A stretch of 64,000 nt of DNA from Anaerolineae bacterium (GCA_007123775.1 SLGK01000072.1:62001-126000), one strand, 5' to 3'. Shown: positions 24,144-33,078, numbered from the stretch's first letter. Program-made: numbers and translations. The notes: generated from the letters alone by a model not told the origin.

Positions 24144-24971
24144 ATGTTAAAACATATACGAAACCTGATCTTAGATATGGATGGCGTGCTGTGGCGGGGC
24201 GAAACGCCTATGCCCGGCCTCAGCGCCTTTTTTGAGACATTAGACAAACTGGGGATTAATTTCGTGCTGGCCACCAATAACGCCAGCAAAAATGCGACCC
24301 AATATGTGAGCAAGCTCAACGGCTTTAGCCTGGACATCCCGGAACGTCAGATTTTGAATTCGGCCGACGCCACGGCCGATTTTCTGCGCGACCAGTTTGG
24401 CAGCGAAAACGGACAGGCCATTTACGCCGTTGGTGATGAGGGACTGCGCCAATCGCTGACCAACCGGGGCTTTACCCTGCTCACCCCCGAAGCAGTCTAC
24501 AAAGGGGCTACCGCACCGGTTGTCGTCGTCGGCTTTACTCGCTATGCCACCTACCCTGATCTGGCTATGGCCGCGCTGCTGGTGCATAAAGGAGCCACGT
24601 TTGTCGGCACTAATCCTGACGTGGCCTTTCCCAGCGAGGTTGGGCCGCTGCCCGGTGCCGGTGCTTTGCAGGCCGTTATCACCGCGGCCACCGGCCGGCC
24701 GCCGGACTATATGGTGGGCAAACCCGGCCCCATTATCTTCCGCGAGGCACTGCGCCGTCTCAACGGCACGGCCGAAAACACAGCTATGGTGGGCGACCGG
24801 TTGGAAACCGACATCCTGGGGGCCAAAAACGCCGGCCTGCCCGCCATCCTGCTCCTATCTGGCATCACCCAACCCGGCGACTGGGAGCAGGCTGGTAAGC
24901 CGCAGCCGGATTTTGTTTTTGAGGATATTACCGCCCTGGCTAGGCAGTTGATAATTGCTAGTGGACAATGA
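24144..24971 (+). CDS. HAD-IIA family (NagD-like) phosphatase
   Basis: 275 residues. LILDMDGVLWRGETP carries the nucleophile Asp and the acid/base Asp of HAD motif I; FVLATNNASKN is motif II; the cap region VVVVGFTRYATY and GATFVGTNPDVAFP are type IIA; KPGPIIF and MVGDRLETDILGAKNAG are motifs III and IV. The family dephosphorylates small phosphoesters such as sugar phosphates, nucleotides or glycerol-phosphate. The exact substrate is not readable. Confidence 0.92.
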   Translation: MLKHIRNLILDMDGVLWRGETPMPGLSAFFETLDKLGINFVLATNNASKNATQYVSKLNGFSLDIPERQILNSADATADFLRDQFGSENGQAIYAVGDEGLRQSLTNRGFTLLTPEAVYKGATAPVVVVGFTRYATYPDLAMAALLVHKGATFVGTNPDVAFPSEVGPLPGAGALQAVITAATGRPPDYMVGKPGPIIFREALRRLNGTAENTAMVGDRLETDILGAKNAGLPAILLLSGITQPGDWEQAGKPQPDFVFEDITALARQLIIASGQ

Positions 24972-25021
24972 GTGTGTGGTAAAACTGGCGTGGCGTATGG
25001 TTGGCTTGTGGGTTAAACCGA

Positions 25022-25066
25022 AGAAATAATTAATTCGTGAATTGTTGAATTTGTGAATTGTTAATG
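25022..25066. repeat. Left arm of the AT-rich inverted repeat bracketing the IVP gene
   Basis: AAATAATTAATTCGTGAATTG and following GAATTTGTGAATTGTTAATG words. Its reverse complement matches the right arm at 25439-25481 over about 43 bp with few mismatches. Confidence 0.85.
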
Positions 25067-25081
25067 GGGGTTGCGCTCACT

Positions 25082-25444
25082 ATGGCTAGAGGCGATGATA
25101 TTGAAGAACGGCTGATTGATTTTGCTGTGCGTATTATCCGCGTTTGTGAAGCCTTACCTAACAAACCAGCCGAAAGACACATTCGGGGACAATTATTGCG
25201 GTGTGGCACCTCTGTAGCCCCTAACTATGCCGAGGCGCGTGGCGCTGAAAGCGGCAAAGATTTTGTTCATAAACTCAAGTTGGTCCTCAAAGAACTCAAT
25301 GAGTCTCGCGTCTGGCTCAAAATCATGATTCAGGCCGGGTTTTTACCCGAAAACCGGCTGGAAGCTCTGCTAGATGAGTGCGATCAACTGTGTCGCATTA
25401 TCAGCGCCAGCATCCAGACCGCTCGGCAAACAACACACAATTAA
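25082..25444 (+). CDS. Four-helix-bundle protein of the 23S rRNA IVP/S23 family
   Basis: 120 residues from the ATG of MARGDDIEERL (the frame opens slightly earlier, at 25058). IRGQLLRCGTSVAPNYAEAR near residues 42-61 and KDFVHKLKLVLKELNES are the hallmark of the family found inside 23S rRNA intervening sequences and, more widely, free-standing. The Avd protein of diversity-generating retroelements has the same fold. Here the gene lies between two protein genes and is enclosed by 43-bp inverted repeats: the right arm starts at the stop codon. Confidence 0.9.
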   Translation: MARGDDIEERLIDFAVRIIRVCEALPNKPAERHIRGQLLRCGTSVAPNYAEARGAESGKDFVHKLKLVLKELNESRVWLKIMIQAGFLPENRLEALLDECDQLCRIISASIQTARQTTHN

Positions 25445-25481
25445 CCATTCAACAATTCAACAATTCAACAATTAATTATTG
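25439..25481. repeat. Right arm of the AT-rich inverted repeat bracketing the IVP gene
   Basis: CAATTAACCATTCAACAATTC and further CAACAATTC words ending in AATTAATTATTGC. It overlaps the stop codon of the IVP gene. The transcript could fold into a long stem closing the ORF, as in rRNA intervening sequences. Confidence 0.85.
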
Positions 25482-25504
25482 CTTTTCCGAATACTACAAA
25501 TACA

Positions 25505-26554
25505 ATGAATAAACCAACAAACCTCTACGACCTCAACTACGACGAACTGACCAACCTGCTGCACAACCTGGGCGAGCCATCCTTCCGGGCGCGGCAGGTG
25601 TGGAACTGGCTGTACCGTCACCTGGCCGGCAGCGTTGACGAAATGACCAACCTGCCCCAATCGCTGCGTGAAAAGCTGGCCGGGCAGACGACGCTGGGCA
25701 CGGCCGTTATCGCCAGCCAACAGTTTTCCAGCGACGACCAGACCAAAAAGCTGCTCTTCCGCCTGCCCGACGGTCAGTATATCGAGACAGTCCTGATGCG
25801 CTACGAAAAGCGGCGTACCCTCTGTATCAGCACCCAGGCCGGCTGCGCCATGGGCTGCGTCTTTTGCGCCACGGGACAGATGGGCTTCTTTCGCAACCTG
25901 AGCGTGGGCGAGATTGTGGCCCAGGTCATCCACTTTGCCCGCGAACTGGCCCAAACGGGCGAGCATGTGACCAACATTGTCATGATGGGCATGGGGGAAC
26001 CGCTGCACAACTACGAGGCGACGTTAACGGCCGTTGACCGCCTGACCGACAATGAAGGCTTCAACCTGGGCGCCCGCAAAATCACCATCTCCACCGTGGG
26101 GTTGGTTCCCGCCATGCGCCGCTACGCCGACGAGCAGCGCCAGACCCCCCTGGCTGTCTCCCTCCACGCCGCCACCGACGAGGAGCGGGATAAGCTGATT
26201 CCCATCAACCGCAAGTGGCCCATCGCCGAGCTAATGGCCGCCTGCCACTACTACATCGAAAAGACCGGCCGGCGGCTGACCTTTGAGTGGGCCTTAATCA
26301 ATGGCGAAAACGATACCATCGAGCAGGCGCAAAAGCTGGGTCAACTGGTGCAGGGGATGCTCTGCCACGTCAATCTGATTCCGCTAAATCCCACACAGGG
26401 CTACGGCGGCGCGCCCTCCTCACGGGAGCGGGTAGAGGCGTTTCAGGCGGAACTGGCCCGCTACGGCGTCAGCAGCACCGTCCGCGTGCGGCGCGGCATT
26501 GATATTCAGGCGGGCTGTGGGCAGTTACGCGATAGGACAGTTGATAGTGGATAG
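25505..26554 (+). CDS. rlmN: Dual-specificity rRNA/tRNA adenine-C2 methyltransferase RlmN (copy 2)
   Basis: 349 residues, a second complete RlmN. The radical-SAM cysteines are in CAMGCVFC, GMGEPLHNYEATLT follows, and the methyl-carrying cysteine is in GIDIQAGCGQL. It begins NLYDLNYDELTNLLHNLGEP, matching copy 1 (NLYDLTYDELTDRL), so the two are paralogues. The last residues (RTVDSG) are encoded by a GATAGTTGATAG stutter repeat that also forms the hairpin after the gene. Confidence 0.95.
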   Translation: MNKPTNLYDLNYDELTNLLHNLGEPSFRARQVWNWLYRHLAGSVDEMTNLPQSLREKLAGQTTLGTAVIASQQFSSDDQTKKLLFRLPDGQYIETVLMRYEKRRTLCISTQAGCAMGCVFCATGQMGFFRNLSVGEIVAQVIHFARELAQTGEHVTNIVMMGMGEPLHNYEATLTAVDRLTDNEGFNLGARKITISTVGLVPAMRRYADEQRQTPLAVSLHAATDEERDKLIPINRKWPIAELMAACHYYIEKTGRRLTFEWALINGENDTIEQAQKLGQLVQGMLCHVNLIPLNPTQGYGGAPSSRERVEAFQAELARYGVSSTVRVRRGIDIQAGCGQLRDRTVDSG

Positions 26555-26574
26555 TTGATAGCTGTCAACTATCC
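26549..26574. terminator. Hairpin shared by convergent rlmN and pyrF ends
   Basis: GGATAGTTGA pairs perfectly with TCAACTATCC around a 6-nt loop. It overlaps the stop codons of both genes. There is no T-run on either side, so bidirectional Rho-independent termination is only possible, not shown. Confidence 0.5.
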
Positions 26575-27384
26575 CCGCGCCGCGTTAATCTGGTCGCGCA
26601 GCTTTTGGGCGGCGGCGCGGGCCGCCTCGGCAAAATCCAGCCCGGCCGAAGCGTAGATCACGGCTCGGCTGGCACTGATCACTGGTCCGGCCACGCTGTC
26701 AGGCCCATAGCGCACGGCCGTTTCCAGATCACCCCCCTGCGCCCCAATCCCCGGAATCAAAAAGCTGGCCTCAGGGACTAACTCACGGGCAATGGCCATC
26801 TCTTCAGGATAGGTAGCACCAATCACGTATCCCTTGTGCCCGGCGGTGGCCCAACCCTGGCTGCGGCGCAGCACCTCGGCCGACAGCCCTTGCTGCTGGC
26901 GTAAGTCACCCTGAAAGTCAACCGCACTGGGGTTAGAGGTACGGGCCAGCATATAAACCGCTTTAGACGGCCGTTCCCCAATCATGGGCAGCACCGCCTC
27001 CGCCCCCACAAAAGGATTCACCGTCACCGCATCCACGCCCCAATGCTCAAAGAGACCCTTAGCCCAGGCCGCCTGCGTGTGGCCAATATCACCCGTTTTG
27101 CAATCAACGATAATGGGGATGTGATCAGGAATGTAGGCTATCGTCCGTTCCAGGGCAATGATACCGGCCGCCCCCCACTGCAAATAAAAGCCCAGATTCG
27201 GCTTATAGGCACAGACCAGATCGGCCGTGGCGTCAATGATCGCCTTGTTGAAAGGCAGGATTGGCTCATCCCATTTCCAGACCGCCTCCAGCGGTAAACG
27301 GTCCGGCTGCGGGTCTAAACCCACACAGAGCCAGGAATTGTTGCGTTCTTGCGCGGATTTCAGTTTTTCAAGATAGCTTTTCAT
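26569..27384 (-). CDS. pyrF: Orotidine 5'-phosphate decarboxylase
   Basis: Last step of de novo UMP synthesis, OMP to UMP and CO2. 271 residues of the type 2 (archaeal/mycobacterial-like) form. LCVGLDPQPDRLP opens the barrel, KPNLGFYLQWG holds the first lysine, IPIIVDCKTGDIGHT is the catalytic Asp-Lys-Asp motif, VTVNPFVGAEAVLP and LIPGIGAQGGD complete the phosphate site. It stands alone, convergent with the second rlmN. Confidence 0.95.
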   Translation of the reverse strand: MKSYLEKLKSAQERNNSWLCVGLDPQPDRLPLEAVWKWDEPILPFNKAIIDATADLVCAYKPNLGFYLQWGAAGIIALERTIAYIPDHIPIIVDCKTGDIGHTQAAWAKGLFEHWGVDAVTVNPFVGAEAVLPMIGERPSKAVYMLARTSNPSAVDFQGDLRQQQGLSAEVLRRSQGWATAGHKGYVIGATYPEEMAIARELVPEASFLIPGIGAQGGDLETAVRYGPDSVAGPVISASRAVIYASAGLDFAEAARAAAQKLRDQINAARG

Positions 27385-27458
27385 GGGCTACATTGTAGCA
27401 AAAATGGCAAAGTCCCCAAATGTACTATTGGCGATTGGGTCAGTTTCTTGCACACTAA

Positions 27459-27902
27459 ATGATGACGCAAGAAGCTCGTTCGTTCCTTAACGTCGAACCA
27501 ATAGAGCATGATCTAGTAGGACGGAATGAGATGGTCACAATCGCAACAATTCTACTCCTGATCGGCATCTGGCTCGTGCTAGATGCGTTGGCCGGAATCT
27601 GGCGCACGCGCAACCTGTTTTTTGCCTGGCAGCTTGTGGGAGTCAGCCTCATACGCATACCCCTGGAAACCTTTGTTTATTCCGGCCTAGAAACGGTGCC
27701 CCTATGGAGTCTGCTGCTGGGCCTTCTGGGCACCTTTGGGCTGCTGATTGGTCTGGTGGCGGCCATTATCAGCCTGCTGACAGAGGCCAACGCTATTGCT
27801 GATTATGTTCGTGTCAAGCAGAATCGCCGGCTACTGGACCGGCTACTTTGTATCTACCCGGCACGAGTAGAGGCAAAGATGCCGATGCCCCGCTCCCGTT
27901 AA
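27459..27902 (+). CDS. Hypothetical membrane protein, 147 aa
   Basis: Three predicted helices (TIATILLLIGIWLVLDAL; a middle one near residue 57; LLLGLLGTFGLLIGLVAAII), then a basic tail (RVKQNRRLLDRLL). No family recognised. An earlier or later ATG (MVTIATIL at residue 25) is possible. It is about 180 bp upstream of the histidine kinase on the same strand, but not clearly in an operon with it. Confidence 0.6.
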   Translation: MMTQEARSFLNVEPIEHDLVGRNEMVTIATILLLIGIWLVLDALAGIWRTRNLFFAWQLVGVSLIRIPLETFVYSGLETVPLWSLLLGLLGTFGLLIGLVAAIISLLTEANAIADYVRVKQNRRLLDRLLCIYPARVEAKMPMPRSR

Positions 27903-28080
27903 TTGCGCGCTTCCAACGTCACCAGCATTACTGACCAATTCCCATTTTGCTTGAATTCACTCCATTTTACTGCAAAATACGGCCGTTTTTGGTATCCTAT
28001 ACGCGTGACATACCAGCGTCGCCAGCAGCCCCCGTAGCTTTGTTGGGGCTCAAAACTGAGCGTATCGTCAAGGACGTACC

Positions 28081-30552
28081 ATGCTACCCAACCTGATCGA
28101 ATTGGTAAGCCAGCCGCCCGGCAACATCATATACCATCTCATCACCCTGTTCGCGCTGCAAATTGTCTTTGCGGTCTCGTTTTCCCGCTGGCAGCGCAAT
28201 CGGCATGATGGTCAGGCCATGCGGATGGTTTGGGCAGCCGGCACTATCTTTATGCTGCGTCTGCTGCTATTACTGGTTGGGCTGGTGCAACCAATGCTGG
28301 CACCAACCACCGCTTCCATTTTGCCCCCGCTCGAACAAGCCCTGCACACGGTAACGGCCGTCCTTCTAATTTGGGCCATCATCCCCCATTCCCAAAATCC
28401 TGAGTTTGTTCGTGTCAGCCACACCATCCTGTTTACCCTCCTGGGTATCATCACCATTGCCACCATCTTCTTCGCCCAATCCTGGCAGGTCGAGGCCCTT
28501 AACCAGGTTCCTTATAACGAATCGGACCAGGCCACGGTTTGGGGACTGGTGCAGATTGCTTTACTGGGACTTGGCCTGATGCTGGTGCTGGTTAATCGCA
28601 GCACCCGCTTTAGCCTGCGTACCAGTATCGTTGGTGTTTTGCTGCTCGCACATCTAATCCACTTTTGGAACGCCCCGGAAATTATCCTTACCCAAACCGA
28701 CGTACCCTACCTTCTGCGGCTGGGCGATCTGGTCGCCTTCCCCCTGTGGGCCGTGCTGGCCTACCAGCTTACCCTCATTCCCTTGCTGAAGGGCCAGGAT
28801 GGTCAACAGGTCAACATCAACCGCCGCACCTTTCAACTGGCCACGCATGTCATCCAGCAGCAGCAAGAAGTACCAGCCCTAAGGTCCGGTCTGGAAATGG
28901 TATCGGAACTGGTGCCCGCCCATTTCATTGGTCTGCTCACCTTTGAAGCCAACACACCCAACCATCTTTACCTGGTGCGCCAGGTGGGGCAGACTGGTTT
29001 GGAACCACAGCAGTGGCAGCTCAACCGGGACGACTGGCCCGCGCTGCGTGAGGTACTGGAAAAAGGAGCGTCTCTGGAACTTCAACCCGGCGGCACGGGT
29101 TCCCGCCAGCTTCGGTTACTGTATGAAGAATTGGGCATTGGCGATAACGGTTCCCTTCTTCTGGAACCGCTCCTGGGCACGGACAAAGTAGAAGGAATCC
29201 TGTTATTAGGACGCGGGCCGGGCTATCGTCAGTGGCCCGACGTGGATACAGCGTTGGCGCGGCCAATTGCAGCTTATATAGGTCAGGTGTTGAGCACACT
29301 GCGCCGCCCCAGCTCGCCGGCCACAGCAGGGTCAGCGATACCCCCCGACCCTTCCGCCACCGCCATTCTGAACAACGGCCGTCTGGTTGCGCTGGAAGAA
29401 GAGCGTGACCGCCTGGCAGTCGATTTAGAAGCAGCCCAGAACCGGGTCAGGCAGGCCGAACGCCAGGCAGCTCAGGCGCAAAAGCAGGTTCAAGAGTTGA
29501 GCGCGATGGTGGCAACGTTGGAAAGTATTCAGCCCCAGGCCGATCCCATCGAGTTGCAATCTTTGGAAACTGAACTGGACAGTCTGCGTGAATCTTTAGC
29601 TGTGGCTGAAGAAGCGATGGCCATTGCCGCGGCCAGCGAAGGTGGCTTATCTACCGAATGGATCATGATGACCATTACCCGCTATTCCGGGCAATTGGAG
29701 GAAGCGCAGTCCCAAATACAACGACTGCAACAAGAGTTAGAAGACCGCAGCCAGTCGGACAGCAGGGAGATTGTGGCCTCGCTGGCTCAGGAGTTGCGTA
29801 CACCTATGACCTCAATTGGCGGCTACACCGAACTGCTGCTGAGTGGGTCAGTGGGTATGTTGGGCAGCCGGCAGCGGGAATTTTTGCAGCGGGTGCAGGC
29901 GAACGTGGAGCGCATGAACGCGCTCATCAACCAGCTCGTGCAGCTTACCAGCACCGAGGCAATCTCTGACATAGACGTAAACCTGACAGGCACAGCCGAT
30001 TTGTACACCGCTCTGGACACAGCTATTCAATCCATCTTAAACCAGGTGCGAGAAAAGAAGCTGCGCCTTAACGTTAACGTGAACAACAACCTGCCTCATC
30101 TGGCCGTGCCCCAGCATACGCTCCAGCAAATCCTTAACTTGCTGCTGTACAATGCGTGCCGCTCATCACAGCAGCAAAAGCGCGTGGCTATTGACGTGAC
30201 GACGTATGAAAGCCCGGATACCGGCAAAGGCAAAGAGGCCCACGAGGATATTACGCGCTTTGTTCACATTGCCGTTAGAGACAGCGGCGAAGGGATTGCT
30301 ACGGATGATCAGGCCAGGGTTTTTGACCCACAATATCTGGCCGACCACCCGCTGATTGCCGGAGTAGGCGATACCGGTCCGGGGTTGGCCATGGCTTATA
30401 CATTGGCCCAAAATTACGGAGGGCGCATGTGGGTCGAAAGCCAGTCGGGTCAGGGCAGCATCTTTTCGGTACTCTTTCCGCTCAGCCGGCCAGCTACGGA
30501 TGAGGAATATGAGCCAGACTTGCCAGGCCATAACGGGCACCATGAATCATGA
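28081..30552 (+). CDS. Membrane-bound histidine-kinase-like protein lacking the phospho-acceptor histidine
   Basis: 823 residues. Six to eight N-terminal helices (to about 235), a GAF-like region (about 250-410), a coiled coil (about 440-540), a HisKA-like helix pair, and a HATPase domain with N box (ILNLLLYNA), G1 (DSGEGI) and G2 (GPGLAMAYTLAQNYGG). The H box reads SLAQELRTPMTSIGGY: the invariant histidine of SHELRTP is Gln570 (CAG). ATP binding looks intact, so it may be a pseudokinase or signal by another route. It overlaps the LysM protein gene by 4 bp (ATGA), so the two are coupled. Confidence 0.88.
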   Translation: MLPNLIELVSQPPGNIIYHLITLFALQIVFAVSFSRWQRNRHDGQAMRMVWAAGTIFMLRLLLLLVGLVQPMLAPTTASILPPLEQALHTVTAVLLIWAIIPHSQNPEFVRVSHTILFTLLGIITIATIFFAQSWQVEALNQVPYNESDQATVWGLVQIALLGLGLMLVLVNRSTRFSLRTSIVGVLLLAHLIHFWNAPEIILTQTDVPYLLRLGDLVAFPLWAVLAYQLTLIPLLKGQDGQQVNINRRTFQLATHVIQQQQEVPALRSGLEMVSELVPAHFIGLLTFEANTPNHLYLVRQVGQTGLEPQQWQLNRDDWPALREVLEKGASLELQPGGTGSRQLRLLYEELGIGDNGSLLLEPLLGTDKVEGILLLGRGPGYRQWPDVDTALARPIAAYIGQVLSTLRRPSSPATAGSAIPPDPSATAILNNGRLVALEEERDRLAVDLEAAQNRVRQAERQAAQAQKQVQELSAMVATLESIQPQADPIELQSLETELDSLRESLAVAEEAMAIAAASEGGLSTEWIMMTITRYSGQLEEAQSQIQRLQQELEDRSQSDSREIVASLAQELRTPMTSIGGYTELLLSGSVGMLGSRQREFLQRVQANVERMNALINQLVQLTSTEAISDIDVNLTGTADLYTALDTAIQSILNQVREKKLRLNVNVNNNLPHLAVPQHTLQQILNLLLYNACRSSQQQKRVAIDVTTYESPDTGKGKEAHEDITRFVHIAVRDSGEGIATDDQARVFDPQYLADHPLIAGVGDTGPGLAMAYTLAQNYGGRMWVESQSGQGSIFSVLFPLSRPATDEEYEPDLPGHNGHHES

Positions 30553-31589
30553 GTGACCAGCCGCTGACCTCACAATGGCGCACAAACGCGCTCATAACTT
30601 CGGCCGTATTTCTGGCGGTCTTGTTGGCGCTCATGCTGGCCCAGACAGACCAGCTTTTTTTGCGTCCGCTACCCTTGCCCGCTACCGTGCCCGTTGCCGT
30701 TGTGGTAGATACGGTTACGCCCGAGCTGGTTGCCTTGCCCAGTGCCACCAGCACCGCTCTGCCAGCTTCACCTACCCTTACTCCCGCAGTCACATTGGCA
30801 GCAACGGCCGTTGCTGTCCAGGCTATCTGCCCTGACATACCCTCAGGCTGGGTAGCTTATACCATCCGGCCAGGTGATACGCTGGCCCGTCTGGCCCTCA
30901 ACTCCGGGGCGACCATTAGTGAGTTACGCCAGGCAAACTGTCTCGATTCGCACTTGCTGCTGGTGGGTATGACCCTCTATTTACCAACGGCACCGCCCCA
31001 GCGTCCCGTCTGCGGCCCACCCGGTCACTGGACACGCTATCTGGTACAGGCCGGGGATACAAAGTATAGTCTGGCCCGCACCTACAGAACAACGATTTAT
31101 GCTATCGATCTGGCCAACTGTTTTCGGCCTTTGTTAGCGGGCAGCTATATTTTTCTGCCGCCGCTGGCCGCTACGGCAACGCCACTACCCACTGCTACAA
31201 CAGCGGCTACAGCTACTGCACCGGCTACGGCTACGGCCACGGCCACCACCACGGTTACGCCAACGGTCACCCCAACCATGACGGCTTCGCCCACCATTCC
31301 CAGCACCATCACACCAACCAATACGGCTACAGCGACCGCCACCCAAACGGCCGTGCCTACAGTCACAGCCACACCAACCGTATCGCCAACCAATACGCCA
31401 ACGCCATCGGTTACACCGACCGTCTCTGCCACACCAACAGCGACCCCGACGCCGACAACGACGCCCATTGTCGTCACCCCCTCGGCCACCCCGTCACCCA
31501 CGGCCACAGCGCCGCCATCGCCTGCGCCAACTGAAACCAGCGAGCCGACCGCTACCTTTGCAACCACCGCTAGCCCAACGCCCGATTAA
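30549..31589 (+). CDS. LysM-domain protein with signal anchor and Thr/Pro-rich tail
   Basis: 346 residues: an N-terminal membrane anchor (about 15-32), a Thr/Pro linker, two LysM modules (AYTIRPGDTLARLALNSG and RYLVQAGDTKYSLARTYR), each with paired cysteines nearby, and a C-terminal tail of over 130 residues almost entirely Thr, Pro, Ala, Ser and Val. LysM binds peptidoglycan or other GlcNAc polymers; the tail looks like a wall-spanning or glycosylated stalk. Translational coupling to the kinase-like protein suggests envelope sensing. Confidence 0.85.
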   Translation: MSDQPLTSQWRTNALITSAVFLAVLLALMLAQTDQLFLRPLPLPATVPVAVVVDTVTPELVALPSATSTALPASPTLTPAVTLAATAVAVQAICPDIPSGWVAYTIRPGDTLARLALNSGATISELRQANCLDSHLLLVGMTLYLPTAPPQRPVCGPPGHWTRYLVQAGDTKYSLARTYRTTIYAIDLANCFRPLLAGSYIFLPPLAATATPLPTATTAATATAPATATATATTTVTPTVTPTMTASPTIPSTITPTNTATATATQTAVPTVTATPTVSPTNTPTPSVTPTVSATPTATPTPTTTPIVVTPSATPSPTATAPPSPAPTETSEPTATFATTASPTPD

Positions 31590-31595
31590 CGAAAG

Positions 31596-31623
31596 TTGGA
31601 GATGATCGCGGCTGTGCTATAAT
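31596..31623 (+). promoter_or_regulatory. Promoter of the rfbH gene
   Basis: TTGGAG, 16-bp spacer, TATAAT. It lies about 110 bp before the rfbH start, with a TACGCACTACG palindrome in the presumed leader. Confidence 0.6.
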
Positions 31624-31643
31624 TCCAGGCTGGTTTACAAAAA

Positions 31644-31711
31644 GCATAGTGCGTAGTTCGTAGTGCGTAACGGCCAGGGCCATGCTACGCACTACGAACT
31701 GCGCACTATTT
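31644..31711. repeat. Stutter palindrome, TACGCACTACG family
   Basis: GCATAGTGCGTAGTTCGTAG and CTACGCACTACGAACTGCGC face each other around a CGGCCAGGGCCATG loop. It lies in the leader of rfbH. Confidence 0.88.
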
Positions 31712-31734
31712 GAATCCATCAACGACTAAGTTTT

Positions 31735-33078
31735 ATGAACGACACCGAAGAACTGCGCCAGGCGATTCTGGCCCAGGTAGCTGAATATTACGAGCGGGTC
31801 CATGCCGAACGGCCGTTTACCCCCGGTGAAACGCGCGTCAACTACGCCGGCCGCGTCTTTGACGCCACCGAAATGCAAAACATGGTCAGCGCCACCCTCG
31901 ACTTCTGGCTGACGGCCGGCCCCTACGCCCAACAGTTCGAGAAAAAACTGGGCGATTTCCTGGGCGTGCGTGAGGTCATTCCCGTCAATTCCGGCTCTTC
32001 GGCCAACCTGGTGGCCGTCACCACCCTCTGCTCGCCCCAGTTGAGCAACCCCTTACGGCCGGGTGATGAGGTGATCGTACCCGCTGCCAGCTTCCCTACG
32101 ACCGTCAGTCCCATCATCCAAAACCGGCTCATCCCCGTTTTTATCGACAGCCAGTTGGGTAACTACAACCTGGACGTGGATCAGTTGGAAACGGCCGTTT
32201 CTGACCGCACTCGCGCCCTCTTCTTCGCCCATACCCTGGGCAACCCGGCCGACATGGACAAGGTGATGGCCTTCGTCAAGAAACACAATCTCTATCTGCT
32301 GGAAGACACCTGCGACGCGCTCGGCTCTACCTGGGATGGTAAAATGTTGGGCACGTTCGGTCAGATGGCCACCCTCAGCTTCTACCCCGCCCACCACATC
32401 ACCATGGGCGAAGGGGGTGCGGTCTACACCAACAGCCGCCGCCTGGCCAAAATCGGCCGGGCCATTCGCGACTGGGGCCGCGACTGCTGGTGCGGCTACG
32501 ATAACCCGGTGAATGGCAAATGCGGCCGTCGCTTTGAGCGGGAAGTGCCCGGCATTCCCGGCTATTACGACCACCGTTACTTTTACACCGAAATCGGCTA
32601 CAATCTGAAGACAACCGACCCCCAACTGGCGATGGGCATTGCCCAGTTGGACAAAGCCCCCGCCTTCATCGAACGGCGCAAGCACAATTTCCATTACCTC
32701 TATAAAGGCCTCAAACAGTTCGAAGAGTACCTGATGCTGCCCACCTGGCACGAGAAGGCCGACCCTTCCTGGTTTGCCTTTCCCATGCTGGTCCGACCGG
32801 ATGCGCCTTTTATGCGCCACGAACTGACCCGCTTCCTGGAGTACAACCAGGTAGAAACGCGCCTGATTTTTGCCGGCAATATCCTGAAGCAGCCCGGCTA
32901 TCGCCACATCGAGCACCGCGTGATTGGCGATTTGCCCATCGCCGATGAAATCATGCGCGGGGCTTTCTTCGTTGGTGTCTACCCCGGCCTCGACGATGCC
33001 CGCCTGGATTATATGATTGAGATGTTTGAGAAGTTTTTCAAAAAGGCAAAGTGGCGCAGTGGCGAGGTGGCGAAGTAA
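31735..33078 (+). CDS. rfbH: CDP-4-keto-6-deoxyglucose-3-dehydratase, RfbH/E1-like
   Basis: 447 residues of the DegT/DnrJ/StrS fold. The active-site block reads SFYPAHHITMGEGG with His at 220/221 where aminotransferases have the PLP lysine: this is the mark of the PMP-dependent dehydratase E1. The cysteine cluster DCWCGYDNPVNGKCGRRF fits the [2Fe-2S] site of this group. The enzyme removes the C3 hydroxyl of CDP-4-keto-6-deoxy-D-glucose on the way to 3,6-dideoxyhexoses of surface polysaccharide. The last residues (KWRSGEVAK) are encoded by an AAGTGGCGCAGTGGC repeat, so its C-terminus has been rewritten by an insertion. Confidence 0.93.
   Translation: MNDTEELRQAILAQVAEYYERVHAERPFTPGETRVNYAGRVFDATEMQNMVSATLDFWLTAGPYAQQFEKKLGDFLGVREVIPVNSGSSANLVAVTTLCSPQLSNPLRPGDEVIVPAASFPTTVSPIIQNRLIPVFIDSQLGNYNLDVDQLETAVSDRTRALFFAHTLGNPADMDKVMAFVKKHNLYLLEDTCDALGSTWDGKMLGTFGQMATLSFYPAHHITMGEGGAVYTNSRRLAKIGRAIRDWGRDCWCGYDNPVNGKCGRRFEREVPGIPGYYDHRYFYTEIGYNLKTTDPQLAMGIAQLDKAPAFIERRKHNFHYLYKGLKQFEEYLMLPTWHEKADPSWFAFPMLVRPDAPFMRHELTRFLEYNQVETRLIFAGNILKQPGYRHIEHRVIGDLPIADEIMRGAFFVGVYPGLDDARLDYMIEMFEKFFKKAKWRSGEVAK

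Noticed and set aside
25082-25444. Avd protein of a diversity-generating retroelement, linked to the FGE-type NACHT protein
   Set aside because: The fold is shared, but no reverse transcriptase, template repeat or adjacent target is seen; IVP family is the plain reading.
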